Shown here: positions 43,491 through 53,009 of the stretch, piece after piece
Layout: the number at the start of each line of letters is the position of its first letter
How positions within the stretch are numbered: the stretch's first letter is position 1
Origin: CAXBBB01 sp963841855
GTDB taxonomy: Bacteria; Bacteroidota; Rhodothermia; Rhodothermales; BA12
Direction: 5' to 3'
Length of the DNA: 64,000 nucleotides
NCBI GenBank assembly: GCA_963841855.1
Contig: CAWJEJ010000003.1
Coordinates: 558,001 to 622,000 of the forward strand
Position numbers and translations under genes: made by a program
The notes under the pieces: model-generated
Databases searched by the model: none
What the model saw: only the letters and a program-made list of their open reading frames with translations
Told to the model about the DNA's origin: nothing

Positions 43491-43748
43491 GTTTTCTTCG
43501 CGACGCATTACCCCGTTCGCGGTGGCGACAGAGCAACGCTGACGCTGACTGGCGCCAGATCTCTTCACGGCAGCGTGCAGGTCGAAGTCTATGATTCGAT
43601 GGGTCGCAGGCTGTCGACGCACCGCGTGGAACCCGGACAACGTGTCGTCCAGCTGGAAACGGCCACGATGGCAGCGGGGAGCTACTTCGCCCGCGTGACG
43701 GCAACCGATGGCAAATCGGTGGTGAAGACCTTTACGGTGATTCGATAG
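43491..43748 (+). pseudogene. remnant of a secreted protein: type IX sorting domain
   Basis: Without a start codon, this frame reads THYPVRGGDRATLTLTG, then VQVEVYDSMGRRLSTHRVEPG, then AAGSYFARVTATDGKSVVKTFTVIR and a stop. That is the complete C-terminal type A sorting domain of type IX secretion substrates (N-P-V-R-x-G, V-Y-D-x-x-G-R-R, G-x-Y-F-x-R, K-x-x-V-x-R). The frame is closed by TGA at 43452-43454 upstream, so the rest of the protein is missing. Confidence 0.8.
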
Positions 43749-44266
43749 CCGCACGAATCAGCGGTTTCCAACGACCGCACGCGCGCGGGCGACAGACCTG
43801 GCGGATAGGTGAAACTCGAAGGTCTCTTCGATCGCAGCACCAGTGCAAGTAGTTGATTGTGACCGACCTGCCTCGCCGCACCTGAGCCGTTACGCGCGTG
43901 TCGGCGAGTAGCGAGGGCCAGTCGATGCTTCCCAGCCGCTGTCGGCATAGCAGACCAACCGAAACCGCTCAAACTCTGACCGTTGTCACCAAATCCGAGA
44001 GCGTTGTTGCAGTTTGCGGTATCAGGAATCGACTCCGGATTGCCACGTCCCGTTCGACTGCGCTCAGGGTGGGCTGCTACGCTGCTCGCAATGACCGAGG
44101 GAAAGTGTGCAGTCGGATTCGATGTGAGACGGACAGGTTCGAGATCGCAGCTTCAGTAAGCTGGCGTCTTCGGGGGGTCGCGGCCTTTTCGTGGCTCAGC
44201 CAAACTGTCTTTGCCAGTTGGAGGTGGCGTACCGCTTCGTGGGCAGGACGGCGCGAACCGGTTGGG

Positions 44267-44437
44267 ATGCGTGCTCCTCTGCCTCCTGGCCTGCGCCGAC
44301 GCATTCTCGATGCGAGCCGCCCTCTGTCCGCCTCCGAAACATCCAAACGCTTCGGCGTCGGCATTCGCACCGTCCAGCGCTTGCGCTCGGAAAAGATACC
44401 GGTTCACTGGCGCCTGAATTCTACCGCCAAGGTGTAG
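44267..44437 (+). pseudogene. possible transposase N-terminal helix-turn-helix remnant
   Basis: The frame reads LPPGLRRRILDASRPLSASETSKRFGVGIRTVQRLR, a pattern like the N-terminal helix-turn-helix of IS630-type transposases, followed within 20 residues by a stop. No catalytic DDE region or terminal inverted repeats were found nearby. Tentative. Confidence 0.3.
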
Positions 44438-44661
44438 CCCAAGCCTCGGAGAAGCCGAATGCACGCGCTTCGAGGACTAACGGCCGGACAGAACAGGGCT
44501 TCTCTAAACCCCCGAAACCGGCCCCACACTCTCGCAGGAAGAAAAACCCGGAGGCCGAGCAAAATCAGCAGGTTGAACGGAAACCCGTCACCGAATGCGG
44601 GGTTGGGCGCCCGCTTTTCAGCGAGAATCACCTCGCGCTCCTCTCTTCCCATACCGATCCT

Positions 44662-45060
44662 ATGGAAGATCTCTCCACCGACGGCAACGTCAGCCGCAGC
44701 GTTCCCAGTGTCTCGCGCGAGCGGTGGCACGCCCACGTGCTGGCCAAGATGAACAAAGGCTATCGCCTCATCATCGGCGAGCGCAAATCAGCCAACTTCC
44801 ACCACCCGGCGCACGGATACGAAACGTGCTCTCACGAAGTGGCGCGCAAGATGGTGCTCGCGGGCGAAGTCGTTCCGGTGGGAACGCACCGCTTGGGTAC
44901 GATCTACGCGCTGCCCGTCCTGTCGACGGCTCCTTCGCGCCCGCCCGTCGCCCATCGCGACGAGGACGAAGACGAGTACGACGCTGACTTCGAGCCGCTC
45001 GACCTGAGCGATTTCGGCGCCGACATGGAAGAGACCGAAGTAGAACAGGAAGAAGACTGA
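44662..45060 (+). CDS. hypothetical protein with acidic tail
   Basis: 132 residues from the ATG at 44662. The N-terminal 85 residues (RWHAHVLAKMNKGYRLIIGERKSANFHHPAHGYETCSHEVARKMVLAGEVV) look like a compact alpha/beta domain; the last 40 residues are strongly acidic (HRDEDEDEYDADFEPLDLSDFGADMEE). No family recognised. Followed by a clear terminator, supporting a real transcription unit. Confidence 0.75.
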   Translation: MEDLSTDGNVSRSVPSVSRERWHAHVLAKMNKGYRLIIGERKSANFHHPAHGYETCSHEVARKMVLAGEVVPVGTHRLGTIYALPVLSTAPSRPPVAHRDEDEDEYDADFEPLDLSDFGADMEETEVEQEED

Positions 45061-45083
45061 CTCTCTTGCCTCTGGGCCTAACG

Positions 45084-45115
45084 GGCGCTCTTTCCGCGTG
45101 GAAGGAGCGCCTGTT
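45084..45115 (+). terminator. intrinsic terminator
   Basis: GGCGCTCTTTCC pairs with GGAAGGAGCGCC around a GCGT loop (12-base stem, one mismatch), followed by TGTTTG. Just downstream of the acidic-tail gene. Confidence 0.75.
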
Positions 45116-45152
45116 TGCGTAGCGCCAACAGTGGATCGCGCGCTCGGGCTAC

Positions 45153-45812
45153 CTACTGACCGGACGAGTCCGCAGCGGCAGCCGACGAGTCGGCGGGAAG
45201 TGCGGCTGCTCCGGTAGAATCCATCGCGGCGGCCGCCGAATCGGGAGCGGCACCGGCAACTTCGGTCGTATCGCTGAGGGCGGCGGGGTCCGGGTCTATG
45301 GAGCCGTCGAGTCCCTCGAACAGGAGAATCGTCGCGATCACGAGCGCGGTAGACACTGCGATGACCGCTAGCAGGATAATATATTCGCGCTTGCTCGAAT
45401 CGAAGTGCGCTTCGGTGTCCGCATTAGGCTGCTTGCTCGCAGCGTCAGTGGGCGTCTGGGCTCCGGCTTCGGTCTGCAGTCCGGCATAGCTGGCGTCTGC
45501 TGCCTGGGGATCGGAGAAGAAGTCGGTCGCTTCCGAAAACTCGCCTGCTCCGTACCCGCCGACGCTCGCGACGCGCCAAAAGACGGATCCGCTCTTGCCG
45601 TGGAGCACGTTGCGCACTTCGAGGCCAGTCGCTTCGACGCGCTCGTCCACGATCAGACGCCCAAAGTCCTCGTCGGGCGACACCTGCACGTCGTACGCGC
45701 GCGCGCCGTCGACCGGCTGCCACGACAGCCGGGCCGCATCGCCGCGAACAGGGGCCGAGTACACGGGGGCGACGAGTTCGGGGGCGGGAAGCGAAGCGGG
45801 ACGGTGGGCCAT
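45153..45812 (-). CDS. membrane-anchored protein with FnIII-like domain
   Basis: 219 residues from the ATG at 45812. N-terminal fibronectin type III-like domain (LVAPVYSAPVRGDAARLSWQPVDGARAYDVQVSPDEDF ... GSVFWRVASVGGYGAGEFSEA), a low-complexity linker, one transmembrane helix (IILLAVIAVSTALVIATILLF) and an Ala/Asp/Ser-rich C-terminal tail. No export signal is obvious, so orientation is unclear. Function unknown. Confidence 0.75.
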   Translation of the reverse strand: MAHRPASLPAPELVAPVYSAPVRGDAARLSWQPVDGARAYDVQVSPDEDFGRLIVDERVEATGLEVRNVLHGKSGSVFWRVASVGGYGAGEFSEATDFFSDPQAADASYAGLQTEAGAQTPTDAASKQPNADTEAHFDSSKREYIILLAVIAVSTALVIATILLFEGLDGSIDPDPAALSDTTEVAGAAPDSAAAAMDSTGAAALPADSSAAAADSSGQ

Positions 45813-45911
45813 CGGCGGTTGGCGAGGTGAGAGAGGCGCAAAATAATGCCCCACCGCATAGGCCGAGCGAACGCACGTCGGGACCGTGGTGAATTCGAAG
45901 CCGAATCCGAT

Positions 45912-47831
45912 CTAGCCGTCGGCCAGGCGCTCGAGTTCGTGGGCGGCCAGTTCGACGAAGTCGCGTTCGGTCACGATGCCGACGAGTTGCTCGTCTCGGA
46001 CGACGGGCAGGCTGCCGATGCTATGCGTCCGCATCAGGCGGATGGCGTCGTGCGTCGTCGCTTCGGGACCGATCGTGATCGGATCGGTCGTCATGATGTC
46101 GCGCACCGACACGTCGGCCGATGCGTTCTCTCCGGCGAAATGGGCCAGCACGTTGCTGTGCGTGACCAGGCCGAGTAGGCGATGGTGTTCGTCCTCGACG
46201 AGCACGTGGCGGACGCGCTGCCACTCCATGACGGCGGCGACCAAATCGACCGGCTCGTCCTGGTGGGCGGTGAACAGGTCGGTCGTCATCACGTGTTCGA
46301 CGCGCGTGCGCCTAGCGCGCTTGGGGTAGTTCGCCGAGCCGTGCGTCGCCAGTTTCCACGTGTGAACCGGAGCGCCCGACGCCTGCCGGTCGCGCATCGC
46401 GGCAACCAGTGCGGCTAGGCACTCCGAACGAGATGCGCGCGAGTTCGATTCGCGCAGAGCCGCCATCGAGTCGAGTTGCCAGCGCGCGCCGTTGCGCCCC
46501 GACTTGACACGCGAGCGGATGATGCCCAGGTAGCGCGCGCTGTCCGATTGGTCGATGCCGGACGCGTCCAGGCCAGTGCGGGCCAGAGGCAGCAGGTGGT
46601 CGAGGATGAGTTCGGTCGCCGACATCCGAGCGCCGTCGAGCCAGCACAGTTCGGCGCCCAATCCCTCACGCGCCGCTCGGAAGAAGTTGCTCTTCACCTC
46701 GTCGAAATGCAGGCGCGGGCTCACGTCGCCGAACCGCTCGACCAGTCCACCCACCAGCCCAAACCAGAACGCCGCATTGGCCACCTCGTCGGCGACAGTC
46801 GGGCCGGCAGGCAGGATGCGGTTTTCGATGCGCAGCGTGGGTCGCCCGTCCGAGACTCCGTAGACCGGGCGGTTCCAGCGGTAGACGGTCCCGTTGTGCA
46901 GCGAGAGCGCGCGCATCTGGGGCACATCGCCGCGGGCGAGCACGTCGAACGGGTTTTCGGTGTCGCCCTGAGGCGTGAGAATGACGCGGAAACGGGCGAT
47001 GTCCTCGCGGTAGATTTCGGTCACGCTGCGCTTCACCCAGTCGCTTCCGAAGTGGACGCGTGGGCTCAGTTCGCGCAGGTGCAGGTGGCTCGTCCGCGTG
47101 TCGACGGCCTGCTGGAAGAGCGCGATGCGCGTCTCGTGCCACAGCCTGCGCCCAAACAGCAGCGGACTGTTCGCCGCCGCCGCCAGGACGGGCGCCGCGA
47201 CCAGTTGCGCCGCGTTGTAGTAACTGGGAAACGACCGGGGATCGACCTGAAAGTGCGTCTGAAACGACGTGTTGCAGCCTTCGAGCAGGACGCCTTCGTG
47301 CCGCAAGTACAACTCGTCCACGCCCCGGATCTGGATGAAGCCTTCGCCGCCGCGCAGATTCTGAATCGCTTCGTCGAGCGCAAAGTAGCGCGGTTCGGGC
47401 GTGACGGCGTCGCGCGTGATGTCGGACAGCGTGAGCGTGGGCAAGATGCCCGTCATCACTACGTCGGCACCTTCGGCTCGCACGGCTTGGCGAACGAGGC
47501 CGAGCAGGTGAGACAATCGGTTTTCCAGCGTACTCAGCGCTTGCCCGCCCCACAGAATCGGATCCGTGCCGAACTCGACCGAGAAGCGTGTGATTTCGCT
47601 GACGATCTCGGGATGTGCCTTGCGTGCCAGCACGGCTTCGATGATCGGCGCGGCCTGCTCGTTGGCGTCGATCATGGCCAGTTCCTGCTCGGCGCCGATG
47701 TGCGGCTGCCCGCTCGCGAACTGGCCGCTGTCGAGCATCCGATCGAAGGCGCGCACCTCACGCAGCAACTGGCGAGTGAAAGCCCGCAGTTCGGACGACG
47801 AGTACGCGTTCTGTACGTTCGGATCTCCCAT
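45912..47831 (-). CDS. glutamate-cysteine ligase-like protein fused to two CBS domains
   Basis: 639 residues. Residues 1-480 are a GCS2/YbdK-type carboxylate-amine ligase (HIGAEQELAMID, SEITRFSVEFGTDPI, LEGCNTSFQTHFQVDP, NRILPAGPTVADEVANAAFWFGLV). Residues 500-635 hold a CBS pair (HVMTTDLFTAHQDEPVDLVAAVMEW ... HVLVEDEHHRLLGLVTH; DIMTTDPITIGPEATTHDAIRLMRTHSIGSLPVVRDEQLVGIVTE). The family makes gamma-glutamylcysteine or related dipeptides; the CBS pair suggests control by adenine nucleotides. A separate CBS gene lies 54 bases upstream. Confidence 0.9.
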   Translation of the reverse strand: MGDPNVQNAYSSSELRAFTRQLLREVRAFDRMLDSGQFASGQPHIGAEQELAMIDANEQAAPIIEAVLARKAHPEIVSEITRFSVEFGTDPILWGGQALSTLENRLSHLLGLVRQAVRAEGADVVMTGILPTLTLSDITRDAVTPEPRYFALDEAIQNLRGGEGFIQIRGVDELYLRHEGVLLEGCNTSFQTHFQVDPRSFPSYYNAAQLVAAPVLAAAANSPLLFGRRLWHETRIALFQQAVDTRTSHLHLRELSPRVHFGSDWVKRSVTEIYREDIARFRVILTPQGDTENPFDVLARGDVPQMRALSLHNGTVYRWNRPVYGVSDGRPTLRIENRILPAGPTVADEVANAAFWFGLVGGLVERFGDVSPRLHFDEVKSNFFRAAREGLGAELCWLDGARMSATELILDHLLPLARTGLDASGIDQSDSARYLGIIRSRVKSGRNGARWQLDSMAALRESNSRASRSECLAALVAAMRDRQASGAPVHTWKLATHGSANYPKRARRTRVEHVMTTDLFTAHQDEPVDLVAAVMEWQRVRHVLVEDEHHRLLGLVTHSNVLAHFAGENASADVSVRDIMTTDPITIGPEATTHDAIRLMRTHSIGSLPVVRDEQLVGIVTERDFVELAAHELERLADG

Positions 47832-47885
47832 GAATCGGTTTAGGTAGCGGCTGCGACGAGCCGGAGTGAAGTGCAGTCGGTCGAC

Positions 47886-48356
47886 CTACGTGATTGTGGG
47901 TTGACCTGGGACGAGGGGGTCTGTCAACGCGTGCGCCGTTTGGTTGGGATCAAGCAGGCGTTCGGCAAACGGAAGCAGCGTACGCTCGCTAATCAGCCCA
48001 ACCAAACGGCCACCCTCAAGAACGGGAAGCGAGCCGATGCGGTGTCTAGCCATGCGTCGTACCGCATGCGACAGAGGCGCGTCGGGCGACGTGACGATGG
48101 GTTCGGACAGCAGAAACGACTGAATGGGTTCGTCGCCGTCCTCGCCTTCGAGCCGTGCCATGTGACGCAGCAGGCGCAAGCGATCGACCAGCCCCAAGAG
48201 CGCGTGATCCTCGTCGGATACCAGGACGTGCCGCCATCCACTGGCCACCATCTGGGCTGCTACGCTACTCGCTGGAGTACCGGCAGAAACGGTGGGGAGA
48301 TCGGCGCGCATCACGTCGCGGACGAATAGTGCGCCGGTGTCGGGAGCATTAACCAT
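47886..48356 (-). CDS. stand-alone CBS-pair protein
   Basis: 156 residues, two CBS motifs (RDVMRADLPTVSAGTPASSVAAQMVASGWRHVLVSDEDHALLGLVDR; IVTSPDAPLSHAVRRMARHRIGSLPVLEGGRLVGLISER). It precedes the ligase-CBS fusion in the same direction and resembles its CBS half, so it may be a duplicate acting as a regulatory partner. Divergent from the TPR gene, with only 25 bases between start codons. Confidence 0.85.
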   Translation of the reverse strand: MVNAPDTGALFVRDVMRADLPTVSAGTPASSVAAQMVASGWRHVLVSDEDHALLGLVDRLRLLRHMARLEGEDGDEPIQSFLLSEPIVTSPDAPLSHAVRRMARHRIGSLPVLEGGRLVGLISERTLLPFAERLLDPNQTAHALTDPLVPGQPTIT

Positions 48357-48381
48357 AACGTTGCGTTAATTTGTAGATCAC

Positions 48382-49629
48382 ATGAACAGCCACCACGCCT
48401 TGACGTTTCCCGCCTCTCCCGGTCCGAATAAGCCTCCCCACCGCCAGCTTACGAAATCGTACGTTTGGGCCTTTTTCGCGGCCATTGCTGCCCTGCTGGT
48501 TGCCTTCTTTGCTTCGCCGGTCCACGCTCAGCAGGATTCCAACGCACGCCTAGCTGAATACGCCCGCGCTCTCACCAAGGCGCAACTGGGGGACCACGAC
48601 GGTGCTCTGAAGGCGTACGAGGAACTTGGGCCTCAGCTGGCGGGAAGCGCTTCCGCCGACGTGTACGCCGCGTCCGCAGGGAGCCGCCGAGCGCTGGGCG
48701 ATCTGGCGGGCGCGCGCAGAGATGCCGATGCCGCTCTCTCGCTCGCCCAGGTACCGCGCCACGCCGCGCTGGCCGGAGATCTCGCGCTCGAGGCCGGGGC
48801 GTTCACGGATGCCGAACGCGCTTACCAGCGAGCGCTCCAGATCGACGCGCGCTACGCGCCTGCTCTTTCGGGCATCGCCGAACTCTACAACCGTCTGGCG
48901 CGCTACGACGAGGCTGCCCGCGCACTGGCCCTCCTTCCCAATCCGACTGACGGAGACCGGATGCGCACGCTAGACCTCGCCGAGCGCGCCGGAGAGTTGG
49001 AACTGGCCGCTCAGACGCTCGACGAGCTGCTGCTCTCTCGGCCTTACGACGCTCGGCTGTGGGTTCAGAAAGGCACGCTGCTGACCCGGCAGGGCGATGC
49101 GTCCTCGGCCGACGCGTTCGCTCGTGCGCTGGCACTCGACCCCACCAGCCGCGAGGCGCGAGCCGCACTGAACGCGACCGCCATTGCCGCAACAAGTGCT
49201 TCATCTCTCTTGCCCGCGACGCCAGCGCGCCAGGCCGCATGGTCCGGCGCGCTCGACGCCGACGCTCTGCAGGCTGAGGCCGACGCCGACCCGCGCGACG
49301 CGCACGCATGGGGCGTCGCTGCGATGGCGTGGCTGGAAGCCGGTGACGATGCAAAAGCCAAACGCGCCCTCGACGACGGTCTCCTGTTCTTTCCAGGCGA
49401 CCTGCGCCTCGGACTGGCCCAAGCCTACCTATCCGCTCTCACCGAGACGAGCGCCGCTGCCGACGTCGCCTCGCTGCAAGCGGTGGATGGTGCCGCGGCG
49501 AAAGCGCGTGACCAGGCCGCTGCCCTGGCGCGCGGAGAGCCTGTCGAAACCGACTCCGAGTTTGTCCGCGCCTTCCTGGTACCGGCGCGAGGTAGCGCGC
49601 TGTACGTCAGGCTGACGAATCGGCAATAA
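48382..49629 (+). CDS. exported tetratricopeptide-repeat protein
   Basis: 415 residues. A signal anchor or signal peptide (AFFAAIAALLVAFFASPVHAQ) is followed by repeated helical hairpins with TPR spacing (AEYARALTKAQLGDHDGALKAYEEL, AFTDAERAYQRALQIDARYAPALSGIAELYNRLARYDEAARALALLP, ADAFARALALDPTSREARAALNA, WLEAGDDAKAKRALDDGLLFFPGD). Probably a periplasmic scaffold; partner unknown. Confidence 0.85.
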   Translation: MNSHHALTFPASPGPNKPPHRQLTKSYVWAFFAAIAALLVAFFASPVHAQQDSNARLAEYARALTKAQLGDHDGALKAYEELGPQLAGSASADVYAASAGSRRALGDLAGARRDADAALSLAQVPRHAALAGDLALEAGAFTDAERAYQRALQIDARYAPALSGIAELYNRLARYDEAARALALLPNPTDGDRMRTLDLAERAGELELAAQTLDELLLSRPYDARLWVQKGTLLTRQGDASSADAFARALALDPTSREARAALNATAIAATSASSLLPATPARQAAWSGALDADALQAEADADPRDAHAWGVAAMAWLEAGDDAKAKRALDDGLLFFPGDLRLGLAQAYLSALTETSAAADVASLQAVDGAAAKARDQAAALARGEPVETDSEFVRAFLVPARGSALYVRLTNRQ

Positions 49630-49708
49630 TGCCGCCGGTGCGCCGACTGGGTGACGTGAAACGCACCGGGCACGCGTTTTTTTGCCAACTGTCGCATTTT
49701 GGCTTCTC

Positions 49709-50371
49709 ATGCACCTCGTCACCTCGGATTCGGCGCGCACGCGCTCGCTCTACGTCATCGCCGAGGCGATGGGTTGGACGGTCAGCCCCCTCGTGCTGCC
49801 GATCGTGGGCGCTACCCTGGTGGCCCATGCGCTAGGCGCTCCGTCTCAGACGACGCTGTGGATCGGGATTGCGACGCTGGTCGGGACGGGACTGCTGCCG
49901 CTGGTTTATATCGTCTACCTGATGCGAACGGGCGACGTCGATACGCTCGACGTGCGCAACCGGGCAAGCCGGATTCGGCCGATTCTGTTTTCAGCCGTCT
50001 GCATGTCGGCGCAGGCGGCGCTGCTGTCCTGGATGCTGCCCGGCGACCTGTGGCTCGTCGCCGATTTGGCGTGGATGCAGGTCGTCAATTTGCTGTTGCT
50101 ACTGTCGATCACGCTGTTTTGGAAAGTGTCGTTTCACCTGTCGGCGTTGTCGAGTGTTGGGGGAGCCGCTGCCGGGTTGATGCTGTTCGTCCCGCTCGAC
50201 CGTCCGATCTCGCCCGTTCTGCTCGGCTTACTGCTTGGGCTGATCCCGCTGCTGGCCTGGGCGCGCGTGCACGTCGGCGCGCACACGTGGCGCCAGACGT
50301 TTGCGGGAACGCTCTTCGGACTGGTGCTGCTGCCGCTCGAAGTGGCGCTGCTCGCCGGCCTGCGCGGGTAG
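49709..50371 (+). CDS. PAP2-like membrane protein
   Basis: About 220 residues and seven hydrophobic segments. FWKVSFHLSALSSVGGAAAGL and ARVHVGAHTWRQTFAGTLFG correspond to the second and third motifs of PAP2 phosphatases (SFH... and R-x-x-x-x-x-H-x-x-x-Q-x-x-AG). The first KxxxxxxRP-like motif is not clear (DVRNRASRIRP at best). It could act on undecaprenyl or lipid phosphates. ATG 49709 is preferred; a TTG at 49682 would add nine residues. Confidence 0.7.
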   Translation: MHLVTSDSARTRSLYVIAEAMGWTVSPLVLPIVGATLVAHALGAPSQTTLWIGIATLVGTGLLPLVYIVYLMRTGDVDTLDVRNRASRIRPILFSAVCMSAQAALLSWMLPGDLWLVADLAWMQVVNLLLLLSITLFWKVSFHLSALSSVGGAAAGLMLFVPLDRPISPVLLGLLLGLIPLLAWARVHVGAHTWRQTFAGTLFGLVLLPLEVALLAGLRG

Positions 50372-50561
50372 GTGCCGCCTCTAAAACGAGACCGTCTTGG
50401 TGTGGAGGAGCCGCGCGAAGACGCTTCATCGACTGCGGGTGACGCTTCACAAAACGAGGAATCGAGACGCGAGAGCGCGTGACTAGATTGTGCGCTCTTC
50501 CAGTTGCACGCCTGCGCCTATTTCGCTCGTTACGGTCTCCATCGCTTTCTGTCCGACCGCT

Positions 50562-53009
50562 ATGCGCGTATCTGCTCTCCTTCTCCTCGGCCTGTTCGCC
50601 CTGCTGCCCGCGCACGCCCAGAACTGGGGCACGATAACGGGCCGCGTCGTTGCCGACAGCGACAGCGAGACGATTCCGGGCGCGACGGTCCTGATCGAAG
50701 GCACCAACTATGGCACGGCGACGCTGCCCAACGGCACGTTCGAGATGCGCGCTCCGGCCGGACGCTATAGGATGCGCGTCTCGGCGATCGGCTATGTGAC
50801 GCTCTTCGACAGCGTGACGGTGCGGCGCGACGAACGGACGGCGTTTTCGGTTCGGCTGGCGTCGGCTGTCTTGGAAAACGACGGAGTGACCGTCCGCGCC
50901 GAAGCGACGGGGGCGGGCGTGTTCACCATCGACCCCAAGGACATCCAAAACATCCCCGGTCCGTTTCGGACGCCGTTCCATGCTATCCGGGTGCTGCCGG
51001 GCGTCGCAGGAAATAACGAGCTATCGAACCAGTTCTCGGTACGCGGCGGGGGGCTGAACGAAAATCTGATTTTCCTCAACGGCTACGAAGTCTACCTGCC
51101 GTTTCGACCGCGCCAGGGCGAGCAGGAAGGGCTGGGCATCCTCAACCCCGACCTGACCGAGAGCCTGACGCTCTATACCGGCGGTTTCCCGGCACGTTAC
51201 GGCGGACGCCTGTCGTCGGCGCTGGACGTGCAGTACGCGCGCCCCATCGACGAACCGCTGGGGGGCTCGTTTACGGTCTCGACGCTCGACGTGGCCGGAA
51301 TGCTGCGCGCGAGCGCGATGAACGGCAAGCTGGGCTGGATCGTCGGCGCGCGGCGTGCTCAGGCGGCCCGGCTCTTCGGCGCTCAAGACCTCGACGGACA
51401 GTTCGACCCCGAGTACGTCGACGTGCAGGGCGCGGCGGCCTACCAGATCGCGCCCGGCCACGAAGTCGAGGCGACCGGCCTGTGGCTGCGGCACCGGTTC
51501 GACCTGACGCCGACTTCGCGCCTGACCTACAACGGCGTCATCAGCCTCGACCCCAACCGCCCATCCGACTTCCAGAGCGTGTTCTCGCGCTTCAACGGCA
51601 ACGAAGAGAGCGGCTACACGACGGCGTTCGGCGGGCTGCGGCTCAAGAACTCGCTGAGCACCAAACTCCAGGTCGAGCACGACATCAGCCTGTTCGACAC
51701 CGACGAGTTCGAGGATCGCGACATCGTCGGCCAGGCCCGCTTGAGCCAGGTCGATCCCGGATCGGGCGAGGGCGTGCCGATCGGCGACGGCGAGCAGGTC
51801 GACCAGGCCGACAACCGCATCCGGGTCACCAGCCTGACGGGACAAGGCCGCTACCGGTTGCTTGTGGGCACGCACGCCGTCGAAGCCGGGTGGATCGCAC
51901 GGCGCTTCCGCTTCGACGACCGCATCGACGAACTGGCCGAGCGCCGCGCCCTCGACCCGCGCACGGGCGAGCCGGACACGCTCGTCCTGCGCAACATCGA
52001 CGACGCGCTGACGGTGAGTACCGATCAGATCGGCGGATACATCCAGGACAGTTTCGGCTTGCTCCCCAGCGACCGATTGGTGGCAACGGTCGGCCTGCGC
52101 GCCGATTACTTCGGCTTTACGGACGAGATGACGTTCTCTCCCCGCCTGTCGGCCCGCTACCAGCACTCGCTCACGACGACCTACAACGCAGCGTTCGGCG
52201 TCTACCACCAGACGCCGACGTACCAGGAGCTGCGCGGCGAGCGACAAGCCGTCGCCGGGCCGGACGGGACGATCGCGAGCAGCCTCAACCGTGACCTGAA
52301 GAGCCAGCGTGCGATCCAACTCGTCGTCGGCGGCGAGCGCTTCTTCGAGAGCCGCCGCCTCTACCTGCGCGCCGAGGGCTACTACAAGCACCTCTCGAAC
52401 GTGATTTCGTACGATTTCAACAACAGCCAGGTGCGCTACGCCGGAGAGAACGACGCCGACGGCCGCATCTACGGCTTCGACGTGCAGCTGCGCGGCGAGA
52501 TGGTGCCCGGTCTCGAAAGCTGGTTCAATTACGGCTTCCTCGTCGCCCAGGAGGACATCAGGCCCGAGTTCGAGGACAGCTTCACGAGCGGAACGCTGCG
52601 CCGCCCGACCGACCAGCGCCACACGTTCTCGCTCTTCGTCCAAGACTACATCCCCGGCGACCAAAGCTGGAAGCTGCACACACGCATCCTGTTCGGCAGC
52701 GGCTACCCGTTCACGCCGCTCAACCCGGGACGCCAGATCGGCGAGGTCAGCTACCCGATTCCAGCCGCGCGCAACAGCTTCAGCTATCCCGAATATCGCC
52801 GCATGGACCTGGGCGTAACCAAAGAGATCGTCTTCGGCAACCCCGCCGATCCCGCTTTCCGCATCGACGCGACGGCCGAGATCCTGAACATCTTCGACAT
52901 GGACAATGAGGTAGCCAGCACCTACGTCGCGACCGGCGACCGCTGGAAGCGCGTCCCGACCAGACTGACGCCGCGCACCTACAACGTCCGCATGCGCCTT
53001 ACGTTTTAG
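50562..53009 (+). CDS. TonB-dependent outer membrane receptor
   Basis: 815 residues from the ATG at 50562. Signal peptide ending PAHAQ; N-terminal carboxypeptidase-regulatory beta-sandwich (ITGRVVADSDSETIPGATVLIEGTNYGTATLPNGTFEMRAPAGRY); plug domain with VLPGVAGNNELSNQFSVRGGGLNENLIFLNGYEVY and ESLTLYTGGFPARYGGRLSSALD; then a barrel with many aromatic strands, ending RMRLTF. This architecture is typical of Bacteroidota/Rhodothermota. The ligand cannot be inferred; the cobalamin genes nearby are weak context only. Confidence 0.9.
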   Translation: MRVSALLLLGLFALLPAHAQNWGTITGRVVADSDSETIPGATVLIEGTNYGTATLPNGTFEMRAPAGRYRMRVSAIGYVTLFDSVTVRRDERTAFSVRLASAVLENDGVTVRAEATGAGVFTIDPKDIQNIPGPFRTPFHAIRVLPGVAGNNELSNQFSVRGGGLNENLIFLNGYEVYLPFRPRQGEQEGLGILNPDLTESLTLYTGGFPARYGGRLSSALDVQYARPIDEPLGGSFTVSTLDVAGMLRASAMNGKLGWIVGARRAQAARLFGAQDLDGQFDPEYVDVQGAAAYQIAPGHEVEATGLWLRHRFDLTPTSRLTYNGVISLDPNRPSDFQSVFSRFNGNEESGYTTAFGGLRLKNSLSTKLQVEHDISLFDTDEFEDRDIVGQARLSQVDPGSGEGVPIGDGEQVDQADNRIRVTSLTGQGRYRLLVGTHAVEAGWIARRFRFDDRIDELAERRALDPRTGEPDTLVLRNIDDALTVSTDQIGGYIQDSFGLLPSDRLVATVGLRADYFGFTDEMTFSPRLSARYQHSLTTTYNAAFGVYHQTPTYQELRGERQAVAGPDGTIASSLNRDLKSQRAIQLVVGGERFFESRRLYLRAEGYYKHLSNVISYDFNNSQVRYAGENDADGRIYGFDVQLRGEMVPGLESWFNYGFLVAQEDIRPEFEDSFTSGTLRRPTDQRHTFSLFVQDYIPGDQSWKLHTRILFGSGYPFTPLNPGRQIGEVSYPIPAARNSFSYPEYRRMDLGVTKEIVFGNPADPAFRIDATAEILNIFDMDNEVASTYVATGDRWKRVPTRLTPRTYNVRMRLTF

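Larger units (their letters stand above)
42802..44661. other. gene-poor 1.9 kb stretch
   Basis: No intact gene is supported here. It contains a sorting-domain remnant (43491-43748), a possible transposase helix-turn-helix remnant (44267-44437), and a partial copy of an intergenic palindrome near 44039-44098 (ATTGCCACGTC ... CTGCTCGCAATGACC). A 134-codon plus-strand frame at 43050-43454 is of unnatural composition and unrecognised. The stretch around 43340-43470 is distinctly AT-rich. It reads like a decayed region between comM and the 44662 gene. Confidence 0.6.
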
